Shown here: positions 1 to 7,097 of the stretch, in pieces
Layout of the letters: each line of letters begins with the position of its first letter
Position numbering within the stretch: the first letter of the stretch is position 1
Assembly: GCF_014837065.1 (NCBI RefSeq)
Contig: NZ_JACSPP010000028.1
Location: 1 to 44,090, forward strand
From: Phocaeicola intestinalis
Lineage (GTDB): Bacteria; Bacteroidota; Bacteroidia; Bacteroidales; Bacteroidaceae
DNA length: 44,090 nt
Reading direction: 5' to 3'
Translations under genes and position numbers: made by a program
The notes under the pieces: generated by a model
The model's input: only the letters and a program-made list of their open reading frames with translations
What the model was told of the DNA's origin: nothing
Databases searched by the model: none

Positions 1-147
1 GATATCCTACCTTAATGGGCTCGTATCTCGAATGGTACCCAAAATAGGAACCGCCGTATGCCGAACGGCACGTACGGGGGTGTGAGAGGTCGGTAAACAT
101 GAAAATAGGAGATAAACACCTATGATTAGTGTTTACCTCCTACTCGA
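1..147 (+). mobile_element. 3' end of a group II intron (domains V and VI)
   Basis: Bases about 47-82 form a domain V-like hairpin: CCGCCGTATGCC, a GAAC loop, then GGCACGTACGGGGG. It is followed by the linker TGTGAGAGGTCGG that typically follows domain V in bacterial introns. Bases 106-119 pair with 129-142 (TAGGAGATAAACAC with GTGTTTACCTCCTA, one A/C mismatch) as domain VI, which carries the branch-point region. The intron should end near 147, in CGAT or shortly after. The reverse transcriptase/maturase ORF would lie upstream, outside the window. I am fairly sure of domains V/VI and less sure of the exact 3' splice base. Confidence 0.75.
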
Positions 148-301
148 TTGGACATAGAGGCACAGAGACGCTGAGAAATAAATAGAGACGAAGTTCAGGA
201 TGTATTAATATGTAGTAGAGGTGTCATAATGTGACGTTTTTACTGGAATAGATTAAATCGTACCTCGTAAATCGAATAATAGTAAATAAATAATGGATTT
301 A

Positions 302-333
302 TTTGGCAGACTCAGATAAAAGCATTATATTTG
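302..333 (+). promoter_or_regulatory. Bacteroides-type promoter for the small RNA
   Basis: TTTG at 302-305 and TATATTTG at 326-333 are separated by 20 bases. This fits the Bacteroidetes housekeeping promoter (TTTG at -33, TAnnTTTG at -7). Transcription would start near 340, just ahead of the closing stem of the structured RNA at 347-519. Confidence 0.65.
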
Positions 334-339
334 TCATAC

Positions 340-528
340 AAAAATGGAGCCGTACTTGCAGAATCGGGAAACTCATCAAATAATATGAAATACCGAGACT
401 ACGCTTCATCCTCCAATGGCGGGCCACGCCTTCGGGTAGCATTTATGCCGGTGGATTACAAAGGAGGTGGGCACTCAAATCCTGTCTATCGGAGTTTCGT
501 CACGCCTCGGGTACGGCTCTTCTTTTTT
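340..528 (+). ncRNA. Candidate structured small RNA (~190 nt, 6S-like architecture)
   Basis: No convincing protein lies here, but the sequence has nested pairing. GAGCCGTAC (347-355) pairs perfectly with GTACGGCTC (511-519), GAAACTC (368-374) with GAGTTTC (492-498), and CCTCC (410-414) with GGAGG (463-467). Smaller hairpins such as GGCG/CGCC sit inside. A matched promoter lies just upstream and the closing stem runs straight into TTCTTTTTT (520-528). A long rod with an internal unpaired region of about 35 nt on one side and 24 nt on the other resembles 6S RNA. I cannot tell 6S from another Bacteroidales RNA family by eye. The 108-codon frame across this region shows no recognisable protein features. 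Confidence 0.55.
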
Positions 529-531
529 AGG

Positions 532-588
532 AAAACGAAGAATCTTGTTAGTCACTGTAAACAAACAGGCAAGGTTCTTCGTTTTTTT
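532..588 (+). terminator. Rho-independent terminator
   Basis: AAAACGAAGAATCTTG (532-547) pairs with CAAGGTTCTTCGTTTT (570-585) over 16 bp with one G-U pair, and a T run follows. It lies after the small RNA and before the EFR1 gene. Confidence 0.75.
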
Positions 589-662
589 GTTTATATCATG
601 CCGCTCGCTGTATGGATTGTGTGGCATTTCGCAAGAAGTATAATTGTCAATTATTAATTGTT

Positions 663-1418
663 ATGTTGCTTTATTTTTCAGGAACGGGCAATTCCCGTTG
701 GGTTGCAAACTTATTAGGAAAGTTATTGGATGAACGTGTTTATGCTCTGTTGGATATATGGGGTGACGAACTGTTATTGGATTTAGAGGAAGAGGAGGCA
801 TTAGGATTTGTTTTTCCTGTGTATGCATGGGGACCTCCCGCACTGGTAAGTGGTTTCCTTTCGAAGGTGCGCGCCAATAAAATTCCTTCTTATGTGTATT
901 TTGTCTGTACTTGTGGCGATGATACGGGTAAGACTGCCGATATTTTCGCACGTGCCGTGCAGGAGAAAGGTTGGATCAGCCCTGCTGGTTTTTCGGTGAT
1001 TATGCCTGAAACGTATGTCTGTTTGCCGGGATTTGACGTAGACCCTAAAGATAAAGAACAGAAGAAACTTCGTGAGGCAGTGGGCAGGATAGAAGATATA
1101 GCCCGCTATGTTGCCGCGCGTACGGATAAGGTAGATTGTAAGGAAGGCAGGTTTCCATGGATCAAGTCTTATTTGATTCGTCCTTTGTTCAATCGGTTCA
1201 TGACTTCTGCCAAAAGTTTTCATGTGACAGATGCTTGCATATCATGTGGAAAATGTGTTACAGCCTGCCCCTTACACAATGTTCGGTTAGAAAAAAAACA
1301 TCCGGTGTGGGGACAGAATTGTGCGATGTGTCTTTCCTGTTATCACCATTGTCCCAAGCATGCCATCGAGTACGGCCGTATGACAAAACATAAAGGGCAG
1401 TTTACATTGGAAAGGTAA
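663..1418 (+). CDS. EFR1-type flavodoxin-like/ferredoxin protein
   Basis: The product is 251 residues. The N-terminus (MLLYFSGTGNSRWVA) is the FMN-phosphate loop of a flavodoxin-like domain, which extends to about residue 165. The C-terminus holds two 4Fe-4S clusters of the bacterial ferredoxin type: CISCGKCVTACP and CAMCLSCYHHCP. This is the layout of the EFR1 family, cytoplasmic electron carriers of unknown partner. I chose the ATG at 663 because the flavodoxin motif begins immediately after it; an upstream in-frame start at 612 would add residues with no family character. The last 17 bases overlap the end of the convergent histidine kinase gene. Confidence 0.88.
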   Translation: MLLYFSGTGNSRWVANLLGKLLDERVYALLDIWGDELLLDLEEEEALGFVFPVYAWGPPALVSGFLSKVRANKIPSYVYFVCTCGDDTGKTADIFARAVQEKGWISPAGFSVIMPETYVCLPGFDVDPKDKEQKKLREAVGRIEDIARYVAARTDKVDCKEGRFPWIKSYLIRPLFNRFMTSAKSFHVTDACISCGKCVTACPLHNVRLEKKHPVWGQNCAMCLSCYHHCPKHAIEYGRMTKHKGQFTLER

Positions 1419-2670
1419 GTGTAAATTCACTGCCTTTGTCAGGTTCCGAAGTAACGGCTATCTGGCCCCGATGTAATACGATGATTTGTTTGCACAATGC
1501 CAGCCCGATGCCAGAACCTCCCGGTTTGGTGGTAAAGAAAGGGACGAAGATGCGTTCTGTTACTTCGGGAAGCATACCTTCTCCATTGTCGGAAATGATG
1601 AACTTCCATTTTTCATCGTCTATGTGTGCATATATGTTGATGTGTGCTGACGGGTTGTCGCAGCAAGCCTCCTGCGCATTTTTGATAAGGTTGATGAATA
1701 CTTGTTCCATTTGTCCGCGGTCGGCTTTCCAAGGTGTTTCGCAATCAGGGCAATGGAATGTGATGCGCGTGTCGGCAAACAGTTGTTTCAAGTCTTCAAA
1801 GAAATCATTTACCCGGATATTGTTTTTTACCGGCGGAGCGATTTTTGTCAGTTTCCGGTAGTTTTCTACAAATTCCAGTAAGCCTTTACTTCTTCGTTGG
1901 ATAATTTGCAGTCCTTGTTGCATCAGGGTGTCTGTCGAGGTGGGTGAGTATGTCTGGCAGCGTTCGTTCAAGGTGTCAGCCAGTGAGATTATGGGAGTGA
2001 TGGAGTTCATGATTTCATGGGTCAATACCCGGATAAGTTTTTGCCAGGCTTCCATTTCGGTATGTTCCAGTGCTGTATGTATATTCTTCAGGCTTACCAG
2101 CCAGTAGGCTTTTCCTTTCAGTTGGATGTGAGTGGCAGATACCGAAAGCTCTGTCGGTACAACAGAATGGGGCAGTTGGACCACGGCTTGTCTGCTACGG
2201 ATAGCCGAAAGTATTTCTTGGGGTAGTTTGTTACGGTTGCCCAACAGTTGCTGTGCCGGTTTATTCATCCATTCAATTCTTCCGTCCGAATGGCAGACGA
2301 TGACCGCTGTATCTACCTGGTTCAACAGATTTTCGTAGTACAGATGTTTGGTCTCTTCTTCGTTCAGGTGTGTGCGGATATTCTTAAGGGCGGTCGACAT
2401 ATCGGTTGCCAGTTGTTGCATCGTAGGATTGTTGAACGGTGCACACATCAGTTGAGACAAGTCATTGTTTTTCATACATTCTACAATCCGTTGCATCATG
2501 CGGATTTGTCGGTTTTGTGTTCGGTAGAGACTGATGCATATACCGGTGAGCAGAACTATACAGGCTGTGGCGCAGAACCACAGGTGCTGTGTTACAGCAA
2601 ATGCGCCAGCTATGGCAAATAGGGTAATGCTGCCTACGTGTACGGCTAAAGAATAAGTATAGTTTTTCAT
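1402..2670 (-). CDS. Membrane sensor histidine kinase (NtrB/NtrY-like)
   Basis: A 422-residue sensor kinase. Two membrane segments lie close together at about residues 10-28 and 31-50 with almost no periplasmic loop, so it probably senses in or near the membrane or cytoplasm. A HAMP-like linker and a PAS domain (about 110-200) follow. The phosphoacceptor motif is VLTHEIMNSITPI, with His about 218. The ATPase domain shows NLIKNAQEA (N box), DNGEGM (G1), FFTTKPGGSGIGLAL (F and G2 boxes). Its start overlaps the stop of the response regulator by 4 bases, so the two are translationally coupled. The regulator is a sigma-54 activator, which fits an NtrB-like kinase. The target is most likely the divergent export operon. 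Confidence 0.92.
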   Translation of the reverse strand: MKNYTYSLAVHVGSITLFAIAGAFAVTQHLWFCATACIVLLTGICISLYRTQNRQIRMMQRIVECMKNNDLSQLMCAPFNNPTMQQLATDMSTALKNIRTHLNEEETKHLYYENLLNQVDTAVIVCHSDGRIEWMNKPAQQLLGNRNKLPQEILSAIRSRQAVVQLPHSVVPTELSVSATHIQLKGKAYWLVSLKNIHTALEHTEMEAWQKLIRVLTHEIMNSITPIISLADTLNERCQTYSPTSTDTLMQQGLQIIQRRSKGLLEFVENYRKLTKIAPPVKNNIRVNDFFEDLKQLFADTRITFHCPDCETPWKADRGQMEQVFINLIKNAQEACCDNPSAHINIYAHIDDEKWKFIISDNGEGMLPEVTERIFVPFFTTKPGGSGIGLALCKQIIVLHRGQIAVTSEPDKGSEFTLTFPM

Positions 2671-4034
2671 AATCCGAGTTTTTCCAGTTTCCGGTAAAGG
2701 GTGAAGCGGGTAATGCCCAACAGTTCTGCCGCACGGCTCATATTTCCGCAGCTGGTTTTCAATGCTTGTTCGATGGCTTTGCGCTCCAGCTTTTCCAGAT
2801 TCAGTTCCTGTATGTTTTCGTTATCGTTTCCTGCCGTAGTATGTGGAAAGAAGAAGTCATTGGGGCGTAACAGGTTGTTTTCGCTGAGGATGACAGCCCG
2901 TTCCAGTGTATGTTGCAGTTCGCGTACATTGCCGGGCCAATTGTATTTCAATAACTTGTTCTTGGCTTCCCGGGTCAGTCCTTTGGCTTCTTTGTGATAT
3001 TTCCGGTTGAATTTGGTCAGGAAGTGTTCTGCCAGCAGCAAGATGTCTTCGCCTCTTTCCCGCAGTGGGGGAATGCGCAGCTCGATGGTATTGATGCGAT
3101 ACAACAGGTCTTGGCGGAAACTGCCTTCTGTTACCCTTTTGTGCAGATCGGCATTGGTGGCGCAAATCAACCGTACATCTATCTGAATGGGTTCGATGGC
3201 ACCCAGCCGTGTGATGCGTTTCTTTTCGATGGCGGTCAACAGCCGTGCCTGCATGGGGAGTGACAGATTACCGATTTCGTCCAAAAAGAGTGTGCCTCCC
3301 GAAGCTATCTCCATCCGCCCGGGTTTAGATTTCCGTGCATCGGTAAATGCACCTTTTTCGTAACCGAAGAGTTCGCTTTCGAACAGTTGTTCGGGGATGC
3401 TTCCTAAGTCAATAGTGACGAATGCTGCCTCTTGCCGGGGGGAAAAGTGTTTCAGCATTCGTGCTACCAGGTCTTTGCCCGTACCGTTTTCACCCAATAT
3501 CAGGATGTTGGCATCGGTATCCGAGAGCTTGAAAATGGTTTCTTTTACCTTTTGCATGGCTGGTGAATTTCCGATTAGTTCCGGCAAATCATCATTTCCT
3601 TTCAGGGCAAGCACCTGTTCTTGCAACCTGCCTACTTCTTTGCGTGACTGGCTGAGCTTGAGAGCGGAAGAAAGCGTGGCAAGCAGCTTTTCCTTTTCCC
3701 ATGGCTTTGAAATGAAATCGGTGGCTCCTGCCTTGATGGCTCTTACTGCTTTGTCGGTATCGGCATAGGCTGTCATAAAGACTACCACCGCTTGCGGGTC
3801 TATGCGCAAAATCTGTTCCAGGCAGTCGAATCCTTCTTGTCCGCTGATGGCATCGCGGCGGAAGTTCATATCCAGCAAGATAACATCCGGTTGGAAAGTG
3901 GTCATGAAATGCCCGATGCGTGCTGGCTGGGTGGTTACCTTTATTTTTTCTGTATAAGGTTCCAGGAGCAGGTTCAGTGCGAACAGCACGTCTTCGTTGT
4001 CATCGATAATCAGTATTTTACCTTTGGGTTCCAT
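2667..4034 (-). CDS. Sigma-54-dependent response regulator (NtrC family)
   Basis: Three domains in order. A receiver domain (residues 1-120) has acidic D11/D12, phosphoacceptor D55 in ILLDM, and the K of the SKPW loop. A AAA+ sigma-54 activator domain has Walker A GENGTGKD, the sigma-54 contact loop GAFTDA (a variant of GAFTGA), Walker B LFLDEI and the arginine-finger region. The C-terminus is a Fis-type helix-turn-helix (MSRAAELLGITRFTLYRKL). I prefer the ATG at 4034 over the in-frame upstream one at 4058. The receiver domain begins right there, and a -7-like TATCTTTG on this strand (4056-4063) would place the transcript start downstream of 4058. It is divergent from the export operon and coupled to the kinase gene. 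Confidence 0.93.
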   Translation of the reverse strand: MEPKGKILIIDDNEDVLFALNLLLEPYTEKIKVTTQPARIGHFMTTFQPDVILLDMNFRRDAISGQEGFDCLEQILRIDPQAVVVFMTAYADTDKAVRAIKAGATDFISKPWEKEKLLATLSSALKLSQSRKEVGRLQEQVLALKGNDDLPELIGNSPAMQKVKETIFKLSDTDANILILGENGTGKDLVARMLKHFSPRQEAAFVTIDLGSIPEQLFESELFGYEKGAFTDARKSKPGRMEIASGGTLFLDEIGNLSLPMQARLLTAIEKKRITRLGAIEPIQIDVRLICATNADLHKRVTEGSFRQDLLYRINTIELRIPPLRERGEDILLLAEHFLTKFNRKYHKEAKGLTREAKNKLLKYNWPGNVRELQHTLERAVILSENNLLRPNDFFFPHTTAGNDNENIQELNLEKLERKAIEQALKTSCGNMSRAAELLGITRFTLYRKLEKLGL

Positions 4035-4055
4035 AGTCTTTAGTTTGCTTCTCTG

Positions 4056-4063
4056 CAAAGATA
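4056..4063 (-). promoter_or_regulatory. -7 promoter element of the two-component operon
   Basis: On the minus strand this reads TATCTTTG, matching TAnnTTTG. No clear TTTG -33 element lies 19-20 bp upstream, so expression from it is probably weak or assisted. It lies between the regulator start codon (4034) and the first palindrome (4086-4101), so bound regulator could also influence its own gene. Confidence 0.45.
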
Positions 4064-4085
4064 CGCATTTTCAGCTTGTGCTGTA

Positions 4086-4122
4086 TGTGCGCTTTCGCAC
4101 AAAATATGTGTGCTTCCGCACA
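4086..4122. promoter_or_regulatory. Two palindromic activator sites for the sigma-54 regulator
   Basis: TGTGCG-CTTT-CGCACA (4086-4101) is a perfect 6+6 palindrome with a 4-base spacer. TGTGTG-CTTC-CGCACA (4107-4122) is the same site with one arm mismatch. Their centres are 21 bp apart, two helical turns, as expected for cooperative binding of NtrC-type dimers. They sit about 55-90 bp upstream of the -24/-12 candidate, between the regulator gene and the operon it should control. Confidence 0.7.
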
Positions 4123-4177
4123 GGGTTTGCCGAGGTGATGATTGGTAAAATTGTTGATAGATAGATGCTTATGTTTG

Positions 4178-4193
4178 TGGCATGGATTTTGAT
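4178..4193 (+). promoter_or_regulatory. Candidate sigma-54 (-24/-12) promoter of the export operon
   Basis: TGGCATGGATTTTGAT matches TGGCAYR-N4-TTGCW except that A replaces the C of the -12 GC. Transcription would start near 4204. That rules out the in-frame start at 4165 and agrees with the signal-peptide start at 4225. Together with the paired palindromes and a sigma-54 activator next door the assignment is coherent, but the -12 mismatch keeps it provisional. Confidence 0.55.
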
Positions 4194-4224
4194 TGTTATT
4201 TTCAGAATCATTTTGTGCAGTAAT

Positions 4225-5679
4225 ATGAAACGATTGATAGGAATATTTTGCTTATTGGTTATGGGATGGACAGGAGCAGAAGCCGAGCGTTTAAGTCTGG
4301 ACGATGCTATCCGGATGGCGCAGGCACATTCGCCGGAAGCGCAGGCGGCGCAGCATACTTATCGTGCTGCCTATTGGAGCTACCGTTCTTTCCGTGCCAA
4401 TTATTTGCCGGAAGTCAGTCTTACTTCTACACCTTACCTCAACCGGCAAATCAACCGTGTGACCCAACCTGATGGTACGGAACAGTTTCTTCGGCAAAAT
4501 CAGTTGAGCACAGATGTAAGCCTGTCGGTCAGTCAGAATATATGGTTTACGGGAGGTAATTTGTTTTTGCAGACGTCGGCACAGCGTATGGATGAATTCA
4601 GTGACCATACCGAAGCATACAATACTCAGCCGGTCACGATTGGTTATCAGCAGTCGCTTTTCGGATACAATTCACTGAAGTGGGACCGTCGTATCGAACC
4701 GGTACGTTTCCGTGAAGCCAGAAAGTCGTACGCCGAAACGCTGGAGCTGATAGCTTCGAGGGCTTGCGAATTGTTTTTCGACCTTGCCACGGCACAGGCC
4801 AATCTGGATATCGCCCGTGCCAATTATGCTTCGGCAGACACACTTTACCGTTATGCACGCGGACGGTATAATATAGGTAATATTACCGAAAACGAGATGT
4901 TACAGCTGGAAGTGAACAAGTTGACCGAAGAGACTAATATGATGCAGGCTAGTATTGAAGTGGAAGATGCGATGTTGACTTTTCGCTCTTTTTTAGGTAT
5001 CCGGGAAGACGAGCCGATAGAAGTATTCCCGGCAGATAGCGTGACGGCTTTCGAAGTACCACTTGACCAAGCCTTGGAAAAAGCTTTTGCCCATAGTCCC
5101 GACATCGAAATGTATCAGCGGCTGAAGTTGGAAAGCCGTAGCCGGTTGGCTTCTGCCCGTGCCAACCGCGGATTGAAAGCCGACCTGTATGTGCAATTCG
5201 GGCTTTCGCAGACAGCAGATAATTTGCGGGCGTCTTATCGTAATCCACTTGACCAGCAATACGTCAGTCTGTCGGTAGTGATTCCTATTCTTGACTGGGG
5301 ACGTGGCAAAGGTCAGGTACGGGTAGCGAAATCGAATATCGAGCTGGTTGATACGCAAGTAGAGCAGGGATTGACCGATTTTGAACTGAACGTGCGGAAA
5401 ATGGTGAGGCAGTTCAACCTGCAGGCGCGGCAGGTACAAGTGGCGGCACGTACCGATGAAACGGCACGCAGGCGTTACGAAGTGGCTCTTCGCTTGTATC
5501 TGATGGGAAAGTCTACCATCCTCGACCTGAATGCAGCGACCACCGAAAAAGATACGGCACGCCGCAATCACATTGAGGCATTGAAAACCTATTGGACGCT
5601 TTATTATGGTTTGCGCAGCATGACGCAATACGATTTCGAACACAATTGTCCGCTTGCGGATAATTTGCCTGAAATATAG
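4225..5679 (+). CDS. TolC-family outer membrane efflux protein
   Basis: 484 residues from the ATG at 4225. It begins with a signal peptide (MKRLIGIFCLLVMGWTGAEAE) and then the mature TolC-like start RLSLDDAIRMAQAHSPEAQAA. Two OEP repeats with long helices follow, such as ASRACELFFDLATAQANLDIARA and the C-terminal block near RRRYEVALRLYLMGKSTILDLNAA. A start at 4165 would put 20 hydrophobic residues before the signal peptide and lies upstream of the predicted transcript start. It forms the outer-membrane channel of a tripartite exporter with the HlyD-type adaptor and FtsX-type permeases encoded downstream. It is the first gene of the operon. Confidence 0.93.
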   Translation: MKRLIGIFCLLVMGWTGAEAERLSLDDAIRMAQAHSPEAQAAQHTYRAAYWSYRSFRANYLPEVSLTSTPYLNRQINRVTQPDGTEQFLRQNQLSTDVSLSVSQNIWFTGGNLFLQTSAQRMDEFSDHTEAYNTQPVTIGYQQSLFGYNSLKWDRRIEPVRFREARKSYAETLELIASRACELFFDLATAQANLDIARANYASADTLYRYARGRYNIGNITENEMLQLEVNKLTEETNMMQASIEVEDAMLTFRSFLGIREDEPIEVFPADSVTAFEVPLDQALEKAFAHSPDIEMYQRLKLESRSRLASARANRGLKADLYVQFGLSQTADNLRASYRNPLDQQYVSLSVVIPILDWGRGKGQVRVAKSNIELVDTQVEQGLTDFELNVRKMVRQFNLQARQVQVAARTDETARRRYEVALRLYLMGKSTILDLNAATTEKDTARRNHIEALKTYWTLYYGLRSMTQYDFEHNCPLADNLPEI

Positions 5680-5732
5680 AAAATCTGTGGTAAGACCCCG
5701 ACTATCTTAACTGTTAATTATTAACTAAAGAA

Positions 5733-6983
5733 ATGGATATAAAACTGGAAAAGAAACCTTGGTACGTGCGCTACCGTTACCGCATAGCGGCTGGTATCGC
5801 TTTGACGGCAGGATTGGTTTATGTAGCGGTGCTTGCCTCCGGTCCGCGCAAGTTGCGGATAGATACCGAATCGGTGCAACTGGCGGAAGTGAAAGATGAT
5901 GAGTTCTTGGAGTACGTTGATGTGGAAGGTGTGGTGCATCCCATCCTTACCCTGATGGTCAATACCCGCGAGGCGGGTAATGTAGACCGTATCGTAGCGG
6001 AAGAAGGAAGTCTGCTGAGGCGCGGAGATACCATCCTGACACTGGTCAACCCCGATCTGATACGTGATATCGAAGACCAACGGGATGAATGGGAAAAGCA
6101 ACGCATCTCTTACGAAGAGAAGGCGTTGGAGATGGAGCAGAAGACCTTGACACTGAAGCAACAGGCATTGGAGGCAAGTTATGAGTTGAACAAAATCAGT
6201 AAAAGCTATGCCTTGGAAGAAGAAGAGTACAAGATGGGTATCCGCAGCAAGGCGCAACTGGAGGTGTCGGCAGATGAATACCGGTATAAGACCGAGTCGA
6301 CCCGCTTGAAGCTGCAAAGTCTGCAAAGCGATTCGGCGATGACGGTTATCCGCAAGGAACTGCTCCGCAACGACCGTGAGCGGGAGCGGAAGGAATGGGA
6401 GCGTTCGTTACAGCGGAGGGATAACCTTGTAGTATGTGCGCCTGCCGATGGGCAGTTGAGTTTTGTGAAGGTCACACCCGGACAGCAGGTGAGTTCGGGT
6501 GAGAATATCGCCGAAGTGAAGGTAATGGATCAGTTCAAGATACGCACGGCATTAAGCGAGTATTACATCGACCGTGTCACCACCGGTTTGCCCGCTTCGG
6601 TCACTTATCAAGGTAAACGTTATCCGCTCCGGGTAACCAAGGTGGTGCCCGAGGTGAAAGAGCGTACCTTCGATGTGGATTTGGTATTTACCGGGGAGAT
6701 GCCCGACAATGTGCGCCTTGGGAAGAGTTACCGGGTGCAAATCGAGCTGGGGCAACCCGAAAAGGCAATCGTGATTCCGCGTGGCAATTTCTACCAGCAG
6801 ACGGGAGGCAACTGGATATTCAAGCTGAACGCCGACCGCACCAAGGCGGTGAAGGTGCCCATCACTATCAGTAGGCAGAATCCTCGCCAATATGAAATAA
6901 CTGAAGGTTTGCAGCCCGGAGATTGGGTTATTACCACAGGATATGATAACTTTGGCGATGCGGAAGAATTAATACTGAGATGA
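5733..6983 (+). CDS. HlyD/MacA-type periplasmic adaptor protein
   Basis: 416 residues. A short basic N-terminus is followed by one membrane anchor (about 15-33, IAAGIALTAGLVYVAVLA). After it come the first half of a lipoyl/barrel-sandwich motif (VVHPILTLMVNTREAGNVDRI), a long alpha-helical hairpin (about 110-215, Glu/Lys/Leu-rich), the second half (VCAPADGQLSFVKVTPGQQV), and beta-barrel and membrane-proximal domains to the end. It should bridge the inner-membrane permease to the TolC-like channel. It lies 53 bp after the channel gene with no terminator between them. Confidence 0.92.
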   Translation: MDIKLEKKPWYVRYRYRIAAGIALTAGLVYVAVLASGPRKLRIDTESVQLAEVKDDEFLEYVDVEGVVHPILTLMVNTREAGNVDRIVAEEGSLLRRGDTILTLVNPDLIRDIEDQRDEWEKQRISYEEKALEMEQKTLTLKQQALEASYELNKISKSYALEEEEYKMGIRSKAQLEVSADEYRYKTESTRLKLQSLQSDSAMTVIRKELLRNDRERERKEWERSLQRRDNLVVCAPADGQLSFVKVTPGQQVSSGENIAEVKVMDQFKIRTALSEYYIDRVTTGLPASVTYQGKRYPLRVTKVVPEVKERTFDVDLVFTGEMPDNVRLGKSYRVQIELGQPEKAIVIPRGNFYQQTGGNWIFKLNADRTKAVKVPITISRQNPRQYEITEGLQPGDWVITTGYDNFGDAEELILR

Positions 6984-6986
6984 TGG

Positions 6987-7078
6987 TTTCACCACAGATA
7001 ACACAGATTAAAAAATTAATTATTCATCATGAACTATACAGATAATAATTTATCTAATCTGTGTAATCTGTGGTGAAA
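6987..7078. repeat. Inverted repeat of the 'CACAGATT' intergenic type
   Basis: Two 24-base arms (6987-7010 and 7055-7078) match as an inverted repeat at 23 of 24 positions. Each holds ACCACAGAT and ACACAGATTA. Related, shorter or one-armed copies occur at 14366-14440, 18940-18963 and 20353-20411. It lies between the adaptor and the first permease, where the hairpin could act as an mRNA stability or partial termination signal. Confidence 0.75.
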
Positions 7079-7097
7079 AAACCAAACGAAATAGCTT

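Noticed and set aside
331..657. 108-codon open frame over the small RNA and terminator
   Set aside because: It runs through the promoter -7 element, a well-paired RNA and a terminator hairpin, lacks an ATG start, and its sequence has no protein-domain character.
4165..4224. Upstream start for the TolC-like protein
   Set aside because: It would place a second hydrophobic stretch before a good signal peptide and lies upstream of the predicted sigma-54 transcript start.
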